The position numbers were made by a program, and so were the translations under genes. A DNA stretch of 64,000 nt from Poseidonibacter antarcticus. Its GTDB lineage: Bacteria > Campylobacterota > Campylobacteria > Campylobacterales > Arcobacteraceae. Numbering within the stretch: the first letter of the stretch is position 1; each line of letters opens with the position of its first letter. Below, piece by piece: positions 52,222-63,482 of the stretch. The stretch lies in assembly GCF_003667345.1 (NCBI RefSeq), contig NZ_RCWF01000004.1:125674-189673 (forward strand). The letters are read 5' to 3'. The notes under the pieces were generated by a model, which had not been told where the DNA came from, ran no database searches, and saw only the letters and a list, made by a program, of their open reading frames with translations.

Positions 52222-52965
52222 ATGAATTTTACAGGTTCAAATGTATTAGTTACAGGCGCAAGTCGTGGAATTGGTGCTCAAATAGCTAAAACTTTAGCTA
52301 CTTATGGATTAAAAGTTTGGATAAATTATAGAAGTGGAGCAGAAGCTGCTGAAAAAATCAAAGATGAAATTGAAACAGCAGGTGGAAAAGCTGCAATAAT
52401 TAAAGCTGATGTTACAAATGAAGAAGAGTTTGTAGCTGCTATTAAAACAATAGTTGATGCAGATGGAGAAATTTCTTATTTAGTTAATAATGCTGGTATT
52501 ACAAAAGATAAATTAGCATTGAGAATGAGTGTTCAAGATTTTAACGATGTAATCAATGCAAACTTAACATCTACATTTATAGGATGTAAAGCTTCATTAA
52601 AATTTATGGGTAAAAAAAGATTTGGTTCAATTGTGAATATCTCTTCAATCGTTGGTGAAATGGGAAATGCTGGTCAAACTAATTATGCTGCATCTAAAGG
52701 TGGAGTTAATGCTATGACTAAATCATTTGCTAAAGAAGCAGCACCAAGAGGTATTAGATATAATGCGGTTACTCCTGGATTTATACAAACTGATATGACA
52801 AATGAGTTAAAAGATGAAGTTAAAGCAGAGTATGAAAAAAATATTCCTTTATCAAGATTTGGTCAAGCTAGTGAAATTGCAGATGCTGTTGCTTTTCTTT
52901 TAAGTGACCATTCATCTTATATTACTGGAGAGATTTTAAAAGTAAATGGTGGTCTATACGTTTAA
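52222..52965 (+). CDS. fabG: 3-oxoacyl-ACP reductase
   Basis: This 247-aa short-chain dehydrogenase reduces 3-oxoacyl-ACP with NADPH in fatty acid synthesis. It shows 'GASRGIG' for the cofactor, 'NNAGIT', catalytic 'YAASKGG' and 'LKVNGGLYV' at the end. acpP, fabF and accA follow. Confidence 0.96.
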   Translation: MNFTGSNVLVTGASRGIGAQIAKTLATYGLKVWINYRSGAEAAEKIKDEIETAGGKAAIIKADVTNEEEFVAAIKTIVDADGEISYLVNNAGITKDKLALRMSVQDFNDVINANLTSTFIGCKASLKFMGKKRFGSIVNISSIVGEMGNAGQTNYAASKGGVNAMTKSFAKEAAPRGIRYNAVTPGFIQTDMTNELKDEVKAEYEKNIPLSRFGQASEIADAVAFLLSDHSSYITGEILKVNGGLYV

Positions 52966-53021
52966 TAAAATTTACGTATTAATAAATTTTTATAATTTAA
53001 AAGACTTTTTAAAATCTTTTT

Positions 53022-53030
53022 TGTTATAAT
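53022..53030 (+). promoter_or_regulatory. Extended -10 promoter of acpP
   Basis: TGTTATAAT is a perfect extended -10 box 31 bp before acpP, as expected for a highly expressed gene. Confidence 0.6.
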
Positions 53031-53060
53031 ACTAAGACAATTTTATAAAAGGAATTAAAT

Positions 53061-53291
53061 ATGGCATTATTAGAAGATGTAATAGAAGTTGTAGTTGAGC
53101 AATTAGATTGTGATGCGGCAGAAGTAAAAGAGGATTCAAAATTTATTGAAGACTTAGGTGCAGATTCACTAGACGTTGTTGAGTTAGTTATGGCTTTAGA
53201 AGAAAAATTTGATATTGAAATCCCTGATGAAGATGCAGAAGGTATTTTAACAGTATCAGATGCTTTAAAATACATCGAAAATAACGCGTAA
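53061..53291 (+). CDS. acpP: Acyl carrier protein
   Basis: This 76-aa acidic protein carries the growing fatty acyl chain on a phosphopantetheine arm attached to Ser36 in '[17 protein letters not shown]'. Length and helix layout are standard. It has its own strong promoter. Confidence 0.97.
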   Translation: MALLEDVIEVVVEQLDCDAAEVKEDSKFIEDLGADSLDVVELVMALEEKFDIEIPDEDAEGILTVSDALKYIENNA

Positions 53292-53416
53292 TTTTCACGC
53301 TTAAAATAGGAAACTAGGAAACTGGTCTTCTATTTTTAAATTTATCTTATTGAGTTTTTTAATATAAAATTGAATAATTTAAATAAATTAATAATTAATT
53401 GGACGGAGTAGATTTA

Positions 53417-54673
53417 ATGAAAAGAGTAGTTATAACTGGATTAGGAACTATCAATTCAATAGGGCATAATGTTGAAGATTCATTTAAAGCTGTTGTTGCT
53501 GGTGAATGTGGTATTGATACAATCACACTATTTGATATAGAACAATTCCCTGTAAAAATAGCTGGTGAAGTTAAAAACTTTGACCCTACAACTGTAATGG
53601 ATAAAAAAGAAGTAAAGAAAGCTGACAGATTTATTCAACTAGGTATTAAAGCAGCTAAAGAAGCTATGATGGATTGTGGTTTAGCTGGTGAAGATGGAAA
53701 AGTATCAGCAGCTGATGCTAATAGATTTGGTGTTATTTCAGCTTCTGGAATTGGTGGTTTATCTACAATTGAAAAAAACTCTGTTGTATGTAATACTAGA
53801 GGACCTAGAAGAATTTCACCATTTTTTATTCCTTCATCTTTAGTGAATATGCTAAGTGGATTTATTTCAATTGAACATGGATTAAAAGGTCCATCATTAT
53901 CTCATGTAACAGCTTGTGCAGCTTCTACTCATGCTCTTAATGATGCAGTTAAAACTATTTCACTTAATGGTGCTGATAGAATTTTAGTTGTTGGTGCTGA
54001 GAGTGCTATTTGTGGTGCTGGAATGGGTGGTTTTGCTGCTATGAAAGCATTATCTACAAGAAACGATGATCCAAAAACTGCTTCAAGACCATTTGATATA
54101 GATAGAGATGGATTTGTTATGGGAGAAGGTTCAGGTGCACTTGTAGTTGAAACATTAGATTCAGCATTAGCACGTGACGCTAAAATTTATTGTGAAATTA
54201 TTGGTTTTGGTGAATCAGCAGATGCTAATCATATTACAGCTCCTGTAATGGATGGACCTTTAAGAGCAATGCAAGCAGCAGTAGCAATGGCAAGTGCTAA
54301 TCTTGGTGAAGATGTAAAAATTGATTATATTAATTCTCATGGTACATCAACTCCTGTTGGAGATGTAAATGAAGCACAAGCAATTGTTGAATTATTTAAT
54401 GGTGTAGAAAATTGTCCACCTGTTACTTCAACAAAAGGTCAAATTGGTCATTGTTTAGGAGCAGCTGGCGCTATTGAAGCTATATTTGCAATTAAAGCAT
54501 TAAATGAAGGAATTATTCCTCCAACAATTAATATTAAAAATCAAGATCCTGAATGTCCTTTAGATTGCGTTCCTGATACTGCTAGAAAAGTAGAACTAAC
54601 TACGGTTATGAGTAATAACTTTGGTTTTGGTGGAACAAATGGTTCAGTGATTTTTAAAAAGTATGAAGCATAA
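53417..54673 (+). CDS. fabF: 3-oxoacyl-ACP synthase II
   Basis: This 418-aa condensing enzyme extends acyl-ACP. The catalytic Cys167 is in 'VTACAASTHAL', with His in 'NSHGTSTPVGD' and in 'GQIGHCLGAAGA'. I chose ATG 53417 (MKRVVITGLG), behind GGAG, rather than a start six codons upstream. The tail 'NNFGFGGTNGSVIF' is typical. Confidence 0.97.
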   Translation: MKRVVITGLGTINSIGHNVEDSFKAVVAGECGIDTITLFDIEQFPVKIAGEVKNFDPTTVMDKKEVKKADRFIQLGIKAAKEAMMDCGLAGEDGKVSAADANRFGVISASGIGGLSTIEKNSVVCNTRGPRRISPFFIPSSLVNMLSGFISIEHGLKGPSLSHVTACAASTHALNDAVKTISLNGADRILVVGAESAICGAGMGGFAAMKALSTRNDDPKTASRPFDIDRDGFVMGEGSGALVVETLDSALARDAKIYCEIIGFGESADANHITAPVMDGPLRAMQAAVAMASANLGEDVKIDYINSHGTSTPVGDVNEAQAIVELFNGVENCPPVTSTKGQIGHCLGAAGAIEAIFAIKALNEGIIPPTINIKNQDPECPLDCVPDTARKVELTTVMSNNFGFGGTNGSVIFKKYEA

Positions 54674-54692
54674 TAAATAAAATATGATTATT

Positions 54693-54726
54693 AAAAAAGA
54701 GTTAGTTTACACTAGCTCTTTTTTTT
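54693..54726 (+). terminator. Intrinsic terminator of fabF
   Basis: AAAAAAGAGTTAGT and ACTAGCTCTTTTTT pair (one G-T wobble) around loop TTAC. accA starts 17 bp further, so it may have its own promoter or depend on readthrough. Confidence 0.75.
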
Positions 54727-54742
54727 ATGATAAAGGAAAAAT

Positions 54743-55684
54743 TTGGCAACTTATTTAGAATTCGAAGATAAGATAAAAAAAATAGAAGATGATATCATAA
54801 TAGCAAGAACAAAAGCTGATGAACCTGCAGTTGAAATCTTAGAAAAAAAACTTGAAAAAGAAGTTGAAAAAACTTTTAAAAATTTAAGTGACTATCAAAA
54901 ACTTCAATTAGCACGTCACCCTGATCGACCTTATGCAATGGATTATATCAATGGTTTATTGACTAATGCTTATGAAATCCATGGAGATAGACATTATGTA
55001 GATGATACTGCAATTGTATGTTATCTTGGATATATCAATAATCAAAAAGTTATGGTTATTGGAGAGCAAAAAGGAAGAGGTACTAAAGATAAATTATATA
55101 GAAATTTTGGAATGCCAAATCCAGAAGGATACAGAAAAGCATTAAGAGCTGCAAAAATGGCAGAAAAATTTCAAATTCCTATTCTTATGTTAGTTGATAC
55201 TCCGGGTGCATATCCAGGATTAGGAGCTGAAGAGAGAAATCAAAGTGAAGCAATCGCTAGAAACTTATGTGAATTTGCTGATTTAACAACACCTACAGTA
55301 TCAATTGTAATTGGTGAAGGTGGTTCAGGTGGAGCATTAGCGATTTCTATTGCTGATAAACTTGCAATGATGAGATACTCAGTATATGCTGTAATTTCAC
55401 CTGAAGGTTGTTCTGCAATTTTATGGAGTGATTCTACAAAAGTTGAAACAGCTGCAAATGCATTAAAGATTACATCTGATAATCTAAAAGAATTAAATTT
55501 AGTTGATGATATAATTAATGAACCATTAATTGGTGCTCATAGACAAAAAGAAGAAGCTATTAGAGCTTTAGGTGAATATTTTATTACTTCTGTTAATGAA
55601 TTAAAATTATTAACAGCAGAAGAAAGACATGAAAAAAAATATGCAAAAATCATGGCTTTAGGATCTTTTCACGAAGATAAATAA
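54743..55684 (+). CDS. accA: Acetyl-CoA carboxylase carboxyltransferase subunit alpha
   Basis: This 313-aa subunit transfers the carboxyl group to acetyl-CoA. '[14 protein letters not shown]' and '[15 protein letters not shown]' open the carboxyltransferase fold, with '[23 protein letters not shown]' shown by its parts DTPGAYPG and EERNQSEA, and '[12 protein letters not shown]'. The start is TTG 54743 behind AAAGGA. Confidence 0.96.
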   Translation: MATYLEFEDKIKKIEDDIIIARTKADEPAVEILEKKLEKEVEKTFKNLSDYQKLQLARHPDRPYAMDYINGLLTNAYEIHGDRHYVDDTAIVCYLGYINNQKVMVIGEQKGRGTKDKLYRNFGMPNPEGYRKALRAAKMAEKFQIPILMLVDTPGAYPGLGAEERNQSEAIARNLCEFADLTTPTVSIVIGEGGSGGALAISIADKLAMMRYSVYAVISPEGCSAILWSDSTKVETAANALKITSDNLKELNLVDDIINEPLIGAHRQKEEAIRALGEYFITSVNELKLLTAEERHEKKYAKIMALGSFHEDK

Positions 55685-55687
55685 ATC

Positions 55688-55714
55688 TAAACTTGTAGTT
55701 AAACTACAAGTTTA
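55688..55714. terminator. Bidirectional hairpin between accA and HIT gene
   Basis: TAAACTTGTAG and CTACAAGTTTA form an 11-bp stem with a 5-nt loop between two converging genes. Confidence 0.65.
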
Positions 55715-56044
55715 TTATCTAACTAGACGACCTACTTTTTCTCCACCTAATAAATGAAAATGTAAATGAGGAACTTCTTGTCCTCCATCCTCTCCAATAT
55801 TTGTAATTAATCTATAACCACTTTTTCTAATTTCTAATTTAGAAGCTACTTTATGAATAAACTCTGTCATACTTGCCATAATTTTTGGAGGTATTACATC
55901 AAATGAATCATAATGCTCTTTTGGGATAATTAATACATGAATCTTTCTTGCTGGATTTATATCATTAAATGCTAAAAAATTTTCATCTTCTAATATCGTT
56001 TGATTTGGTATTTCACCTTTTACAATTTTACAAAATATACACAT
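55715..56044 (-). CDS. HIT-family nucleotide-binding protein
   Basis: This 109-aa histidine-triad protein has the motif 'HLHFHLLGG' with His93, His95 and His97. The N-terminal 'CIFCKIVKGEIPNQ' has the paired cysteines of the zinc-bearing HINT branch. Such proteins hydrolyse nucleoside phosphoramidates or similar adenylates. It is divergent from pheS, as in Campylobacter. Confidence 0.93.
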   Translation of the reverse strand: MCIFCKIVKGEIPNQTILEDENFLAFNDINPARKIHVLIIPKEHYDSFDVIPPKIMASMTEFIHKVASKLEIRKSGYRLITNIGEDGGQEVPHLHFHLLGGEKVGRLVR

Positions 56045-56103
56045 TGTTTTTCCTTGAATTTAAATCATAAATAATTATAACCAAACTCTAATAAATCTTT
56101 AAG

Positions 56104-56109
56104 TATAAT
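56104..56109 (+). promoter_or_regulatory. Probable -10 box of pheST
   Basis: TATAAT lies 65 bp before pheS in the gap between divergent genes. Confidence 0.4.
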
Positions 56110-56173
56110 CGCAAGCATATAGAAATAGAATAATTAAAATTATTCGATATTATTCATAAAAATAGGAGATATA

Positions 56174-57166
56174 GTGACAGAGTTGATTGAAAAAATAAGC
56201 AATGCAGCCTCACTTGAAGAGTTAGAAAACCTTAGAATAGAAACACTTGGTAAAAAAGGTATTTTAACTTTAGAGTTTGCAAAAATGAAAAGTATTCCAA
56301 ATGAAGAAAAAAAAGCTTTTGCTCAAAACCTAAATGAACAAAAAGCAAAAATTACTAATGCGATTGAAGATAGAAAAGTAATTCTAGAAAAAGAAGCATT
56401 AAATAAAAAACTTCAAAATGAAAAGATTGATGTAACAAGATTTAATAATGAATTATCTTGTGGAGCAACACATCCTGTAGTTGAAACTATGGATAGAATT
56501 GTTACATATTTTCAAAACTTAAACTTTGCAGTGGAAGTTGGTCCTTTGGTTGAAGATGATTTTCATAACTTTGAAGCATTAAATTTACCGAAATATCATC
56601 CTGCACGTGATATGCAAGATACTTTTTATAACAAAGATTACACTCTATTAAGAACACATACATCACCTGTTCAAATTAGAACAATGTTAAAACAAAATAC
56701 ACCTATTAGAATGATAGCTCCAGGGACAGTATTTAGACGTGATTTTGATATTACTCATACACCAATGTTCCACCAAATTGAAGCATTAGTTGTTGATGAA
56801 GCTGATAAAATCTCATTTGCAAACTTAAAACACGTATTAGTAGAATTTTTACAACATATGTTTGGGGATGTAGAAGTTAGATTTAGACCATCATTTTTCC
56901 CATTTACTGAACCATCAGCTGAAGTTGATATTTCATGTGTATTCTGTAAAGGTGAAGGATGTAGAGTTTGTTCGCATACAGGATGGCTTGAAGTTTTAGG
57001 TTGTGGTGTTGTTGATCAAAATGTATTCAAAGCAGTTGGCTATGAAAATAAATCTGGTTATGCATTTGGATTAGGTGTTGAAAGATTTGCAATGCTTATA
57101 CACAATATTGGAGATTTAAGATCATTATTTGAAAGTGATACAAGATTATTAGGACAGTTTAGATGA
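56174..57166 (+). CDS. pheS: Phenylalanyl-tRNA synthetase alpha subunit
   Basis: This 330-aa class II subunit holds the active site. '[15 protein letters not shown]', 'RDMQDTFYN', '[14 protein letters not shown]' and the C-terminal '[19 protein letters not shown]' (motif 3) are visible. The start is GTG 56174 behind AGGAGATATA. It overlaps pheT by four bases. Confidence 0.97.
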   Translation: MTELIEKISNAASLEELENLRIETLGKKGILTLEFAKMKSIPNEEKKAFAQNLNEQKAKITNAIEDRKVILEKEALNKKLQNEKIDVTRFNNELSCGATHPVVETMDRIVTYFQNLNFAVEVGPLVEDDFHNFEALNLPKYHPARDMQDTFYNKDYTLLRTHTSPVQIRTMLKQNTPIRMIAPGTVFRRDFDITHTPMFHQIEALVVDEADKISFANLKHVLVEFLQHMFGDVEVRFRPSFFPFTEPSAEVDISCVFCKGEGCRVCSHTGWLEVLGCGVVDQNVFKAVGYENKSGYAFGLGVERFAMLIHNIGDLRSLFESDTRLLGQFR

Positions 57167-59484
57167 TTATTACAAGAACTTGGATAGAAGAATTTATTGA
57201 TATTAAAGATATCTCAACTGATGATATTTGCAAAACATTAAACTCAATTGGACTAGAAGTAGATAGTTTAGAACAAATTTCAATTGCACCAAAAGTAGTT
57301 GTTGGAAAAGTTTTAGAAAAAGTTAAACATCCAGATGCTGATAAATTAAATATTTGTCAAGTTGATATTGGTACTGAAATAGTACAAATTGTTTGTGGTG
57401 CAAAAAATGTAGATGCAGGACAATTTGTACCAGTTGCAACTGTTGGATGTAGATTATCTGCTGATTTTAAAATCAAAAAAGCAAAACTTAGAGGTGTTGA
57501 TTCAATCGGAATGATTTGTTCGTCAACTGAACTAGGTTTAGCAAAACTTAATGATGGTATTTTAGAATTAGATGACTCAATTGGTGAATTAGTACTTGGT
57601 CGAGAGTTAAGTGAATATAAACTTTTAAATGATGATATTATTGAAATAGAATTAACAGCAAATAGAGGTGATTGTTTAAGTATAAATGGAGTTGCTAGAG
57701 AACTTAGTGCTTATTATAATATTCCAATGTATTCTTTTGAAAATAAAATTACTTATAATGAACTTGGAATTGGACAAATTTTAGAAATACAAGCTAAAAA
57801 TATTGATTCATCTTTAACTTTTAAAGCAATAGATTTAAAAACTTATAAATTAGATTTAATATCAAAATTAAGAACTGCAATAATTGGGAAATATGAAGAG
57901 AATAATGATCTTCAAAACTCATTAACTTATGCAACACATTGTACTGGAGTTTTATTAAATGCTTACTCTAAAAATCAAGCTAAAGAAGATAATACTTTAA
58001 GTCTTTTTGAAATTAAAAAAGATGAAAATGGTTTTGATACTGTTTATGGAAAAGAACAATTAAGTACTATTTGTATTGATCATAAAAAAGTAGATTTAAA
58101 TGATACAACATTTATTGTTGAAGCATCATATATAAATCCAGAAAAACTTTGTATGCAAGTATTTGAAACAAAAATATCAACAGGTGATGTTTATTATAAA
58201 TCATCTCGTGGTTCAGAACCTGATATTCATTATGGAATTGATTATCTAACAACTTTCCTTTCAACACATGGAGCTTCAATATATAAAGGAAATGAATCAT
58301 TTATTGAAGATAGTCAAAAAGCAACATTGGATATTACTATGAATAAAGTAAATTCAATAATTGGTCAAGAAATACCAGAATTAGAAGTTGAAAGAATATT
58401 AAGTTCACTAGGTTTTGAAGTAAAAAATGGTTTAAATGATATATTAAACGTTAAAATTCCATTTTTTAGACATGATATAAAAAATATTGCAGATGTAACT
58501 GAAGAGATTGTAAGAATTGTTGGTATTGATAATATTAAAGCAAAACCTTTAGCAATTGATGAAGTAAATAGAATTAACCATACAACAAATGATTTAGTTA
58601 AAAAGAATAAATTAAGACTTAAAGCTTGTGAAAATGGATTTAATGAAACATTAACTTATGTATTTGCATCTAGAGAAAATTTAGAAAAATATTCTTTTCC
58701 TGTTGTAAAAGAAGAACTAGATATATTAAATCCAATTGTAAAAGAATTAAATACGTATAGAACTACTATGCTTTTAAATTTACTTGAAGCTTGTGCTAGT
58801 AACTATAAAATTGGTGCAAAATCTACTTCATTCTTTGAAATTGGAACAATATTTGATGTTAATAGAAATGAATCTAAAGCAATTTCTTTTATTCAAACAG
58901 GTGCAGGTGAATTAGAAGATGTAAAAAATGCTGGTAAACCTCAAAATATTGACTTATTCAAATTTGCAAAGAAAATTTTAAATACAATTGGGAAATTTGA
59001 TTTAGAGCCAATGACAAAAATTGAAAATGATTTTATTCATCCATATCAAAATGCAAATGTAATTGTTGATGGAGAAATTATTGGATTTATTTCTAAAGTA
59101 CATCCAAGTGTATGTGAAGATTATGATTTATCAGATACATTTGTTGCACAAATTGATTTTGATTTAATTAAAAATGATTTAGTTAAAACATCAGGTTATT
59201 CAAAATTCCAAGCATCAAAAAAAGATTTAAGCATAATTGCACCAAAAACATTAGCTTATAAAGAAATCAAAGATGTAATCAATTCTTTAAATGATACAAA
59301 TATTAAACAATATAATTTAATTGATATTTATAATGATGAAAATTTAGGTGAACATGAAAGTTTAACAATTAGATTTGTTTTACAAAATGATGAAAAAACA
59401 ATGGAAGAAGAAGATATAACTAATTCTATGAATAATATTTTACAAGCTCTAGAAACAAAACTTTCAATTGGTTTAAGACAATAA
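57163..59484 (+). CDS. pheT: Phenylalanyl-tRNA synthetase beta subunit
   Basis: This 773-aa subunit has an N-terminal tRNA-binding OB domain ('[20 protein letters not shown]'), the B3/B4 editing region, the B5 domain and a C-terminal ferredoxin-fold anticodon-binding domain ('[20 protein letters not shown]'). Length is standard. It works as an alpha2-beta2 tetramer with PheS. Confidence 0.97.
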   Translation: MIITRTWIEEFIDIKDISTDDICKTLNSIGLEVDSLEQISIAPKVVVGKVLEKVKHPDADKLNICQVDIGTEIVQIVCGAKNVDAGQFVPVATVGCRLSADFKIKKAKLRGVDSIGMICSSTELGLAKLNDGILELDDSIGELVLGRELSEYKLLNDDIIEIELTANRGDCLSINGVARELSAYYNIPMYSFENKITYNELGIGQILEIQAKNIDSSLTFKAIDLKTYKLDLISKLRTAIIGKYEENNDLQNSLTYATHCTGVLLNAYSKNQAKEDNTLSLFEIKKDENGFDTVYGKEQLSTICIDHKKVDLNDTTFIVEASYINPEKLCMQVFETKISTGDVYYKSSRGSEPDIHYGIDYLTTFLSTHGASIYKGNESFIEDSQKATLDITMNKVNSIIGQEIPELEVERILSSLGFEVKNGLNDILNVKIPFFRHDIKNIADVTEEIVRIVGIDNIKAKPLAIDEVNRINHTTNDLVKKNKLRLKACENGFNETLTYVFASRENLEKYSFPVVKEELDILNPIVKELNTYRTTMLLNLLEACASNYKIGAKSTSFFEIGTIFDVNRNESKAISFIQTGAGELEDVKNAGKPQNIDLFKFAKKILNTIGKFDLEPMTKIENDFIHPYQNANVIVDGEIIGFISKVHPSVCEDYDLSDTFVAQIDFDLIKNDLVKTSGYSKFQASKKDLSIIAPKTLAYKEIKDVINSLNDTNIKQYNLIDIYNDENLGEHESLTIRFVLQNDEKTMEEEDITNSMNNILQALETKLSIGLRQ

Positions 59485-59514
59485 AAATATAAGATAATTA
59501 AAAAAAGGCAAAAA

Positions 59515-60792
59515 GTGGAAAAATTTAGTATAAAAAAACTAGACAAGGCATTTGATATTGAGATTGACTCAATTGCAAGTGATAAATCAATATCTCATAG
59601 ATGTGCAATGTTTTCACTTTTTTCTGATAAAACATCTTATATCAAGAATTATTTAACAGCTGAAGATACATTAAATACACTTAGTATTGTTGAGCAATTA
59701 GGTGCAAAAATTAAAAGAAATGGGTCTAGTGTTGAAATAACTCCAACTTCAAAATTAACTGAACCAAAAGATGTTTTAGATTGTGGAAATTCTGGAACTG
59801 CAATGAGATTATTTTGTGGTCTTCTAGCATCAGTAGATGGAGCTTTTACCTTAGTTGGTGATAAGTATTTAATGAATAGACCAATGAGTAGAGTTGCAAA
59901 TCCTCTAAGAAGTATTGGTGCTTTAATTGATGGTAGAGAAAATGGCAATAAAGCCCCATTATTTATAAGAGGAGTGAAAGAATTAACTCCTTTTTCTTAT
60001 CATTCACCAGTTGATTCAGCTCAAGTAAAATCAGCAATGATACTAGCAGCCTTAAGAGCAACAGGAATTTGTAAATATAAAGAAAATGAATTAACAAGAG
60101 ACCATACTGAACGAATGTTAAAAGGTATGGGTGCAAAACTTGTCAATGATAAAAATGGTTTTATAAACATACATCCATTAACAGGTACATTAAAACCTTT
60201 AAATATTACAGTACCAACTGATCCCTCATCTGCTTTTTTCTTTGCTCTTGCAGCTGCTATTACAAAAGATTCACGCGTTTTAATCAAAAATGTAACTCTA
60301 AACCCAACAAGAATCGAAGCATATCATGTTTTAAAAAGAATGGGAGTAATAGTAAACTTTATTGAAAAAGAAAATGTTTATGAACCAATAGGTGATATAG
60401 AAGTTATTAACAATGAATTAAATGCTGTTAATGTAAGTGAAAACATTTCATGGTTAATTGATGAACTTCCTGCTCTTTCTATTGCTATGAGTTTAGCAAA
60501 AGGTAAATCAACAGTATCAAATGCAAAAGAATTAAGAGTAAAAGAATCAGATCGAATAACTGCAGTAGTAAGTAATTTAAAGCTTTGTGGTGTTGATTAT
60601 AAAGAATATGAAGATGGTTATGAAATTAATGGTGGTAAAATCCAAAAAGCAGTTATTAATTCATCAGGTGATCATAGAATTGCAATGAGTTTTGCAATTG
60701 CAGGATTAAATAGTGATATGGAAATTGAAGATACACAATGCATTGATACATCATTTCCAAACTTTAAAGAGATTTTAGACTCTTTATATTAA
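59515..60792 (+). CDS. aroA: EPSP synthase
   Basis: This 425-aa enzyme makes 5-enolpyruvylshikimate-3-phosphate in the shikimate pathway. It shows '[13 protein letters not shown]', '[16 protein letters not shown]', '[15 protein letters not shown]' and '[11 protein letters not shown]'. The start is GTG 59515. It is followed by ispH and rpsA, a conserved order in this phylum. Confidence 0.96.
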   Translation: MEKFSIKKLDKAFDIEIDSIASDKSISHRCAMFSLFSDKTSYIKNYLTAEDTLNTLSIVEQLGAKIKRNGSSVEITPTSKLTEPKDVLDCGNSGTAMRLFCGLLASVDGAFTLVGDKYLMNRPMSRVANPLRSIGALIDGRENGNKAPLFIRGVKELTPFSYHSPVDSAQVKSAMILAALRATGICKYKENELTRDHTERMLKGMGAKLVNDKNGFINIHPLTGTLKPLNITVPTDPSSAFFFALAAAITKDSRVLIKNVTLNPTRIEAYHVLKRMGVIVNFIEKENVYEPIGDIEVINNELNAVNVSENISWLIDELPALSIAMSLAKGKSTVSNAKELRVKESDRITAVVSNLKLCGVDYKEYEDGYEINGGKIQKAVINSSGDHRIAMSFAIAGLNSDMEIEDTQCIDTSFPNFKEILDSLY

Positions 60793-60872
60793 GAACAACT
60801 CGTTGTTTCTTTAGGATTTACTTCTTTTGTTGGAATTTATTTTCATTGTAAAAAGAAGTTATTAAATACAAA

Positions 60873-60898
60873 GTCCCTTAGAAATTGGGACAATTTTT
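60873..60898 (+). other. Short hairpin just before ispH
   Basis: GTCCC and GGGAC pair around a 9-nt loop, then AATTTTT, 19 bp before the ispH start. It looks like a weak terminator or attenuator between aroA and ispH; the stem is only five pairs. Confidence 0.3.
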
Positions 60899-60909
60899 AA
60901 GGATAAAGA

Positions 60910-61743
60910 ATGAAAGTTAAATTAGCTTCAAATTACGGATTCTGTTTTGGTGTTAAAAGGGCAATTAAAATTGCTGAATCATATGAAAACTCATCAACAA
61001 TGGGTCCATTAATACATAATCAAGATGAAATAAATAGATTAAGAAATGATTTCAATGTTGGGCTTTATGAAAATTTAGAAGATATAAAAGACAACGATAC
61101 TGTAATAATTAGAACACATGGTATTCCAAAAAATGATTTAAAAAACTTAAGAAAACAAAATGTGAAAGTAATAAATGCAACTTGTCCTTTTGTAACAACA
61201 CCACAACAAATAGTTAAAAAAATGTCAAAAGAAGAGTATTCTATTCTTATATTTGGTGATGCAGATCATCCTGAAGTTAAAGGTGTTCAATCTTATGGAG
61301 AAGACCAAGAGGATGTTCATATTGTATTAGAACCATCTGATCTAGAAAACATAGAATTCAAATATTCAAAAATTGCAACAGTTGCACAAACAACTAAAAA
61401 GAAAGAAAAATATTTAGAAATTGTAAACTCATTAATATTAAAAAAGAAAGAAGTTAGAGTTTTTAATACCATTTGTGATGCAACTTTTGAGAACCAAGAT
61501 GCAGCAAGAGAACTATCAAATCAAGTTGATGTAATGGTAGTAATTGGTGGAAAAAATTCTTCAAATACAAAACAATTACATTCTATCTGTAAAGAGAATT
61601 GTGAAGATTCATACTTAATTGAAAATGAAGAAGAGATCAATAAAGAATGGTTTACAAATAAAAAATTATGTGGTATAACTGCGGGTGCCTCGACTCCAGA
61701 TTGGATTATTCAACAGGTAGTTAACACTATAGAAAAAGTATGA
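60910..61743 (+). CDS. ispH: 4-hydroxy-3-methylbut-2-enyl diphosphate reductase
   Basis: This 277-aa iron-sulfur enzyme makes the two isoprenoid precursors IPP and DMAPP in the last step of the MEP pathway. The three cluster cysteines are Cys12 ('GFCFGVKRA'), Cys92 ('NATCPFV') and Cys189 ('NTICDAT'). 'GITAGASTPDWIIQ' ends the fold. Confidence 0.97.
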   Translation: MKVKLASNYGFCFGVKRAIKIAESYENSSTMGPLIHNQDEINRLRNDFNVGLYENLEDIKDNDTVIIRTHGIPKNDLKNLRKQNVKVINATCPFVTTPQQIVKKMSKEEYSILIFGDADHPEVKGVQSYGEDQEDVHIVLEPSDLENIEFKYSKIATVAQTTKKKEKYLEIVNSLILKKKEVRVFNTICDATFENQDAARELSNQVDVMVVIGGKNSSNTKQLHSICKENCEDSYLIENEEEINKEWFTNKKLCGITAGASTPDWIIQQVVNTIEKV

Positions 61744-61768
61744 TTAAATAATTTAAGTATTCTTTTTG

Positions 61769-61774
61769 TATAAT
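61769..61774 (+). promoter_or_regulatory. Probable -10 box of rpsA
   Basis: TATAAT, preceded by TG, lies 38 bp before rpsA. Confidence 0.5.
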
Positions 61775-61811
61775 CGTGAACTAAATAAAACGGATAATAT
61801 GAAGGAATAAA

Positions 61812-63464
61812 ATGGGTATCGATGATATTGATTTAGGCGAAGATTTTAATTTTGAGCAAATGCTTAACGAATCTTTTGAGAACGCTGAGAACAACTCTGT
61901 AGTAGATGGTGTAATTGTAGAAATTTCTGGTGACAGAGTTTTAGTTGACGTTGGTCAAAAAGTTGAAGGTCAGATTTATATATCTGAAATCACAACTAAT
62001 GGTGAAGTAAAATTCAAAGAGGGTGATACAATCCCTGTAATGTTAATGGGAAGTAGAGGGGAAAGACCTAATATTTCACATAAAAAAGTTCTTCAAAAAG
62101 AAAAATTTGACGCATTTGTTAAATTACATGGTGAAGATATTGAAAATGTAACAATTGAAGGTAAAATCATTTCTGTTAAACCAAGAGGTGGATTTATAAT
62201 TGAAGATGAAGATGGTTGTGAATATTTCATGCCTATGGCTCAATCTTACTTAAAAGCAATTGGTGCTGTTGGTAAAAAAGTTAAAGCTAAAGTTTTAAAA
62301 GTAAACGAAGCACAAAATTCAATTATAGTTTCTAGAAAGAAATTAATTGAAGAAGGTAAAGCTCTTAAAGATTCTAGAGTTGCTGCTATCTTAGAAAAAA
62401 ATGAACCAGTTAATGGTATCATTAAAAAAATCACTTCTTATGGAATGTTTGTAGATTTAGATGGAATTGACGGTTTAGTTAATTACAATGAAATATCTTA
62501 CAAAGGTCCTGTAAATCCTGCTAACTATTACAATGAAGGTGACGAAGTTACTGTAGTTGTATTATCATATGATAAAGCAAAACAACATTTATCATTATCA
62601 ATTAAAGCTGCGCTTTCTAACCCTTGGGAAGAAATTAAAGATGAATTAGATGTAGGTGATACAATTACTGTTACTGTTTCTAACTTTGAATCTTACGGTG
62701 CGTTTGTTGATTTAGGAAATGATATAGAAGGTTTATTACATATTTCTGAAATTTCATGGAATAAAAATGTAAAAAATCCAAAAGAATTATTAACTTTAAA
62801 TGAAGAAATTAATGTTGAAGTAATTGAATTAAATGTTGATGCAAAAAGATTAAGAGTATCTTTAAAAAATTTACAAGAAAAACCTTTCGCAAAATTCACA
62901 AAAGAACATAAAGTAGGTGAAATAATCACTGGTAAAATAGCTACATTAACTGACTTTGGTGCATTTGTTACTATTGGTGATGTTGATGGATTATTACATA
63001 ATGAAGAAGCTTCATGGGAAACTAATGCAAAATGTAAAGCCTTATTCAAAAAAGGTGATGAAGTAGAAGTTAAAATTATCAAAATTGATAGAGAAAAAGA
63101 AAATATTTCATTATCAGTAAAAGAAATTGCTGATTCTCCTGCTAAAAAATTCCAAGAAACTCATAAAGTTGGTGATATAGTTAAAGGAATTGTTAAAGAT
63201 GCAAAAGATTTCGGTGTATTTATTAAATTAGAAGATAATTTAGATGGATTAATCAGAAATGAAGATGTTGAACCATTAGTAATTGAAGAAATTAAAAGTG
63301 GCGATGAAATTGAAGCTGTAATTGTAAATATTGATACTAAAAGAAATAGAGTTAGATTATCAGTTAAAAGATTAGAGCAACAACAAGAAAGAGAAGTTCT
63401 TAAAGCAGTTAATGACACTTCATCTATGACTTTAGGCGATTTATTAAAAGATCAAATTAAATAA
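61812..63464 (+). CDS. rpsA: 30S ribosomal protein S1
   Basis: This 550-aa RNA-binding protein brings mRNA to the small ribosomal subunit. About six S1 repeats are visible; repeated marks are 'GVIVEISGDRVLVDVG', 'ITSYGMFVDLDGIDGLVNYNEIS', 'FESYGAFVDLGNDIEGLLHISEI', 'LTDFGAFVTIGDVDGLLHNEE' and 'AKDFGVFIKLEDNLDGLIRNED', given here as short cores such as YGMFVDL, YGAFVDL, FGAFVTI and FGVFIKL. The start follows GAAGGAATAAA. Confidence 0.96.
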   Translation: MGIDDIDLGEDFNFEQMLNESFENAENNSVVDGVIVEISGDRVLVDVGQKVEGQIYISEITTNGEVKFKEGDTIPVMLMGSRGERPNISHKKVLQKEKFDAFVKLHGEDIENVTIEGKIISVKPRGGFIIEDEDGCEYFMPMAQSYLKAIGAVGKKVKAKVLKVNEAQNSIIVSRKKLIEEGKALKDSRVAAILEKNEPVNGIIKKITSYGMFVDLDGIDGLVNYNEISYKGPVNPANYYNEGDEVTVVVLSYDKAKQHLSLSIKAALSNPWEEIKDELDVGDTITVTVSNFESYGAFVDLGNDIEGLLHISEISWNKNVKNPKELLTLNEEINVEVIELNVDAKRLRVSLKNLQEKPFAKFTKEHKVGEIITGKIATLTDFGAFVTIGDVDGLLHNEEASWETNAKCKALFKKGDEVEVKIIKIDREKENISLSVKEIADSPAKKFQETHKVGDIVKGIVKDAKDFGVFIKLEDNLDGLIRNEDVEPLVIEEIKSGDEIEAVIVNIDTKRNRVRLSVKRLEQQQEREVLKAVNDTSSMTLGDLLKDQIK

Positions 63465-63482
63465 TATATAGGATTAGTTTAA

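Noticed and set aside
54693-54745. accA separated from the fab genes by a terminator, hence unrelated
   Set aside because: The order acpP-fabF-accA is conserved in this phylum; partial read-through is common.
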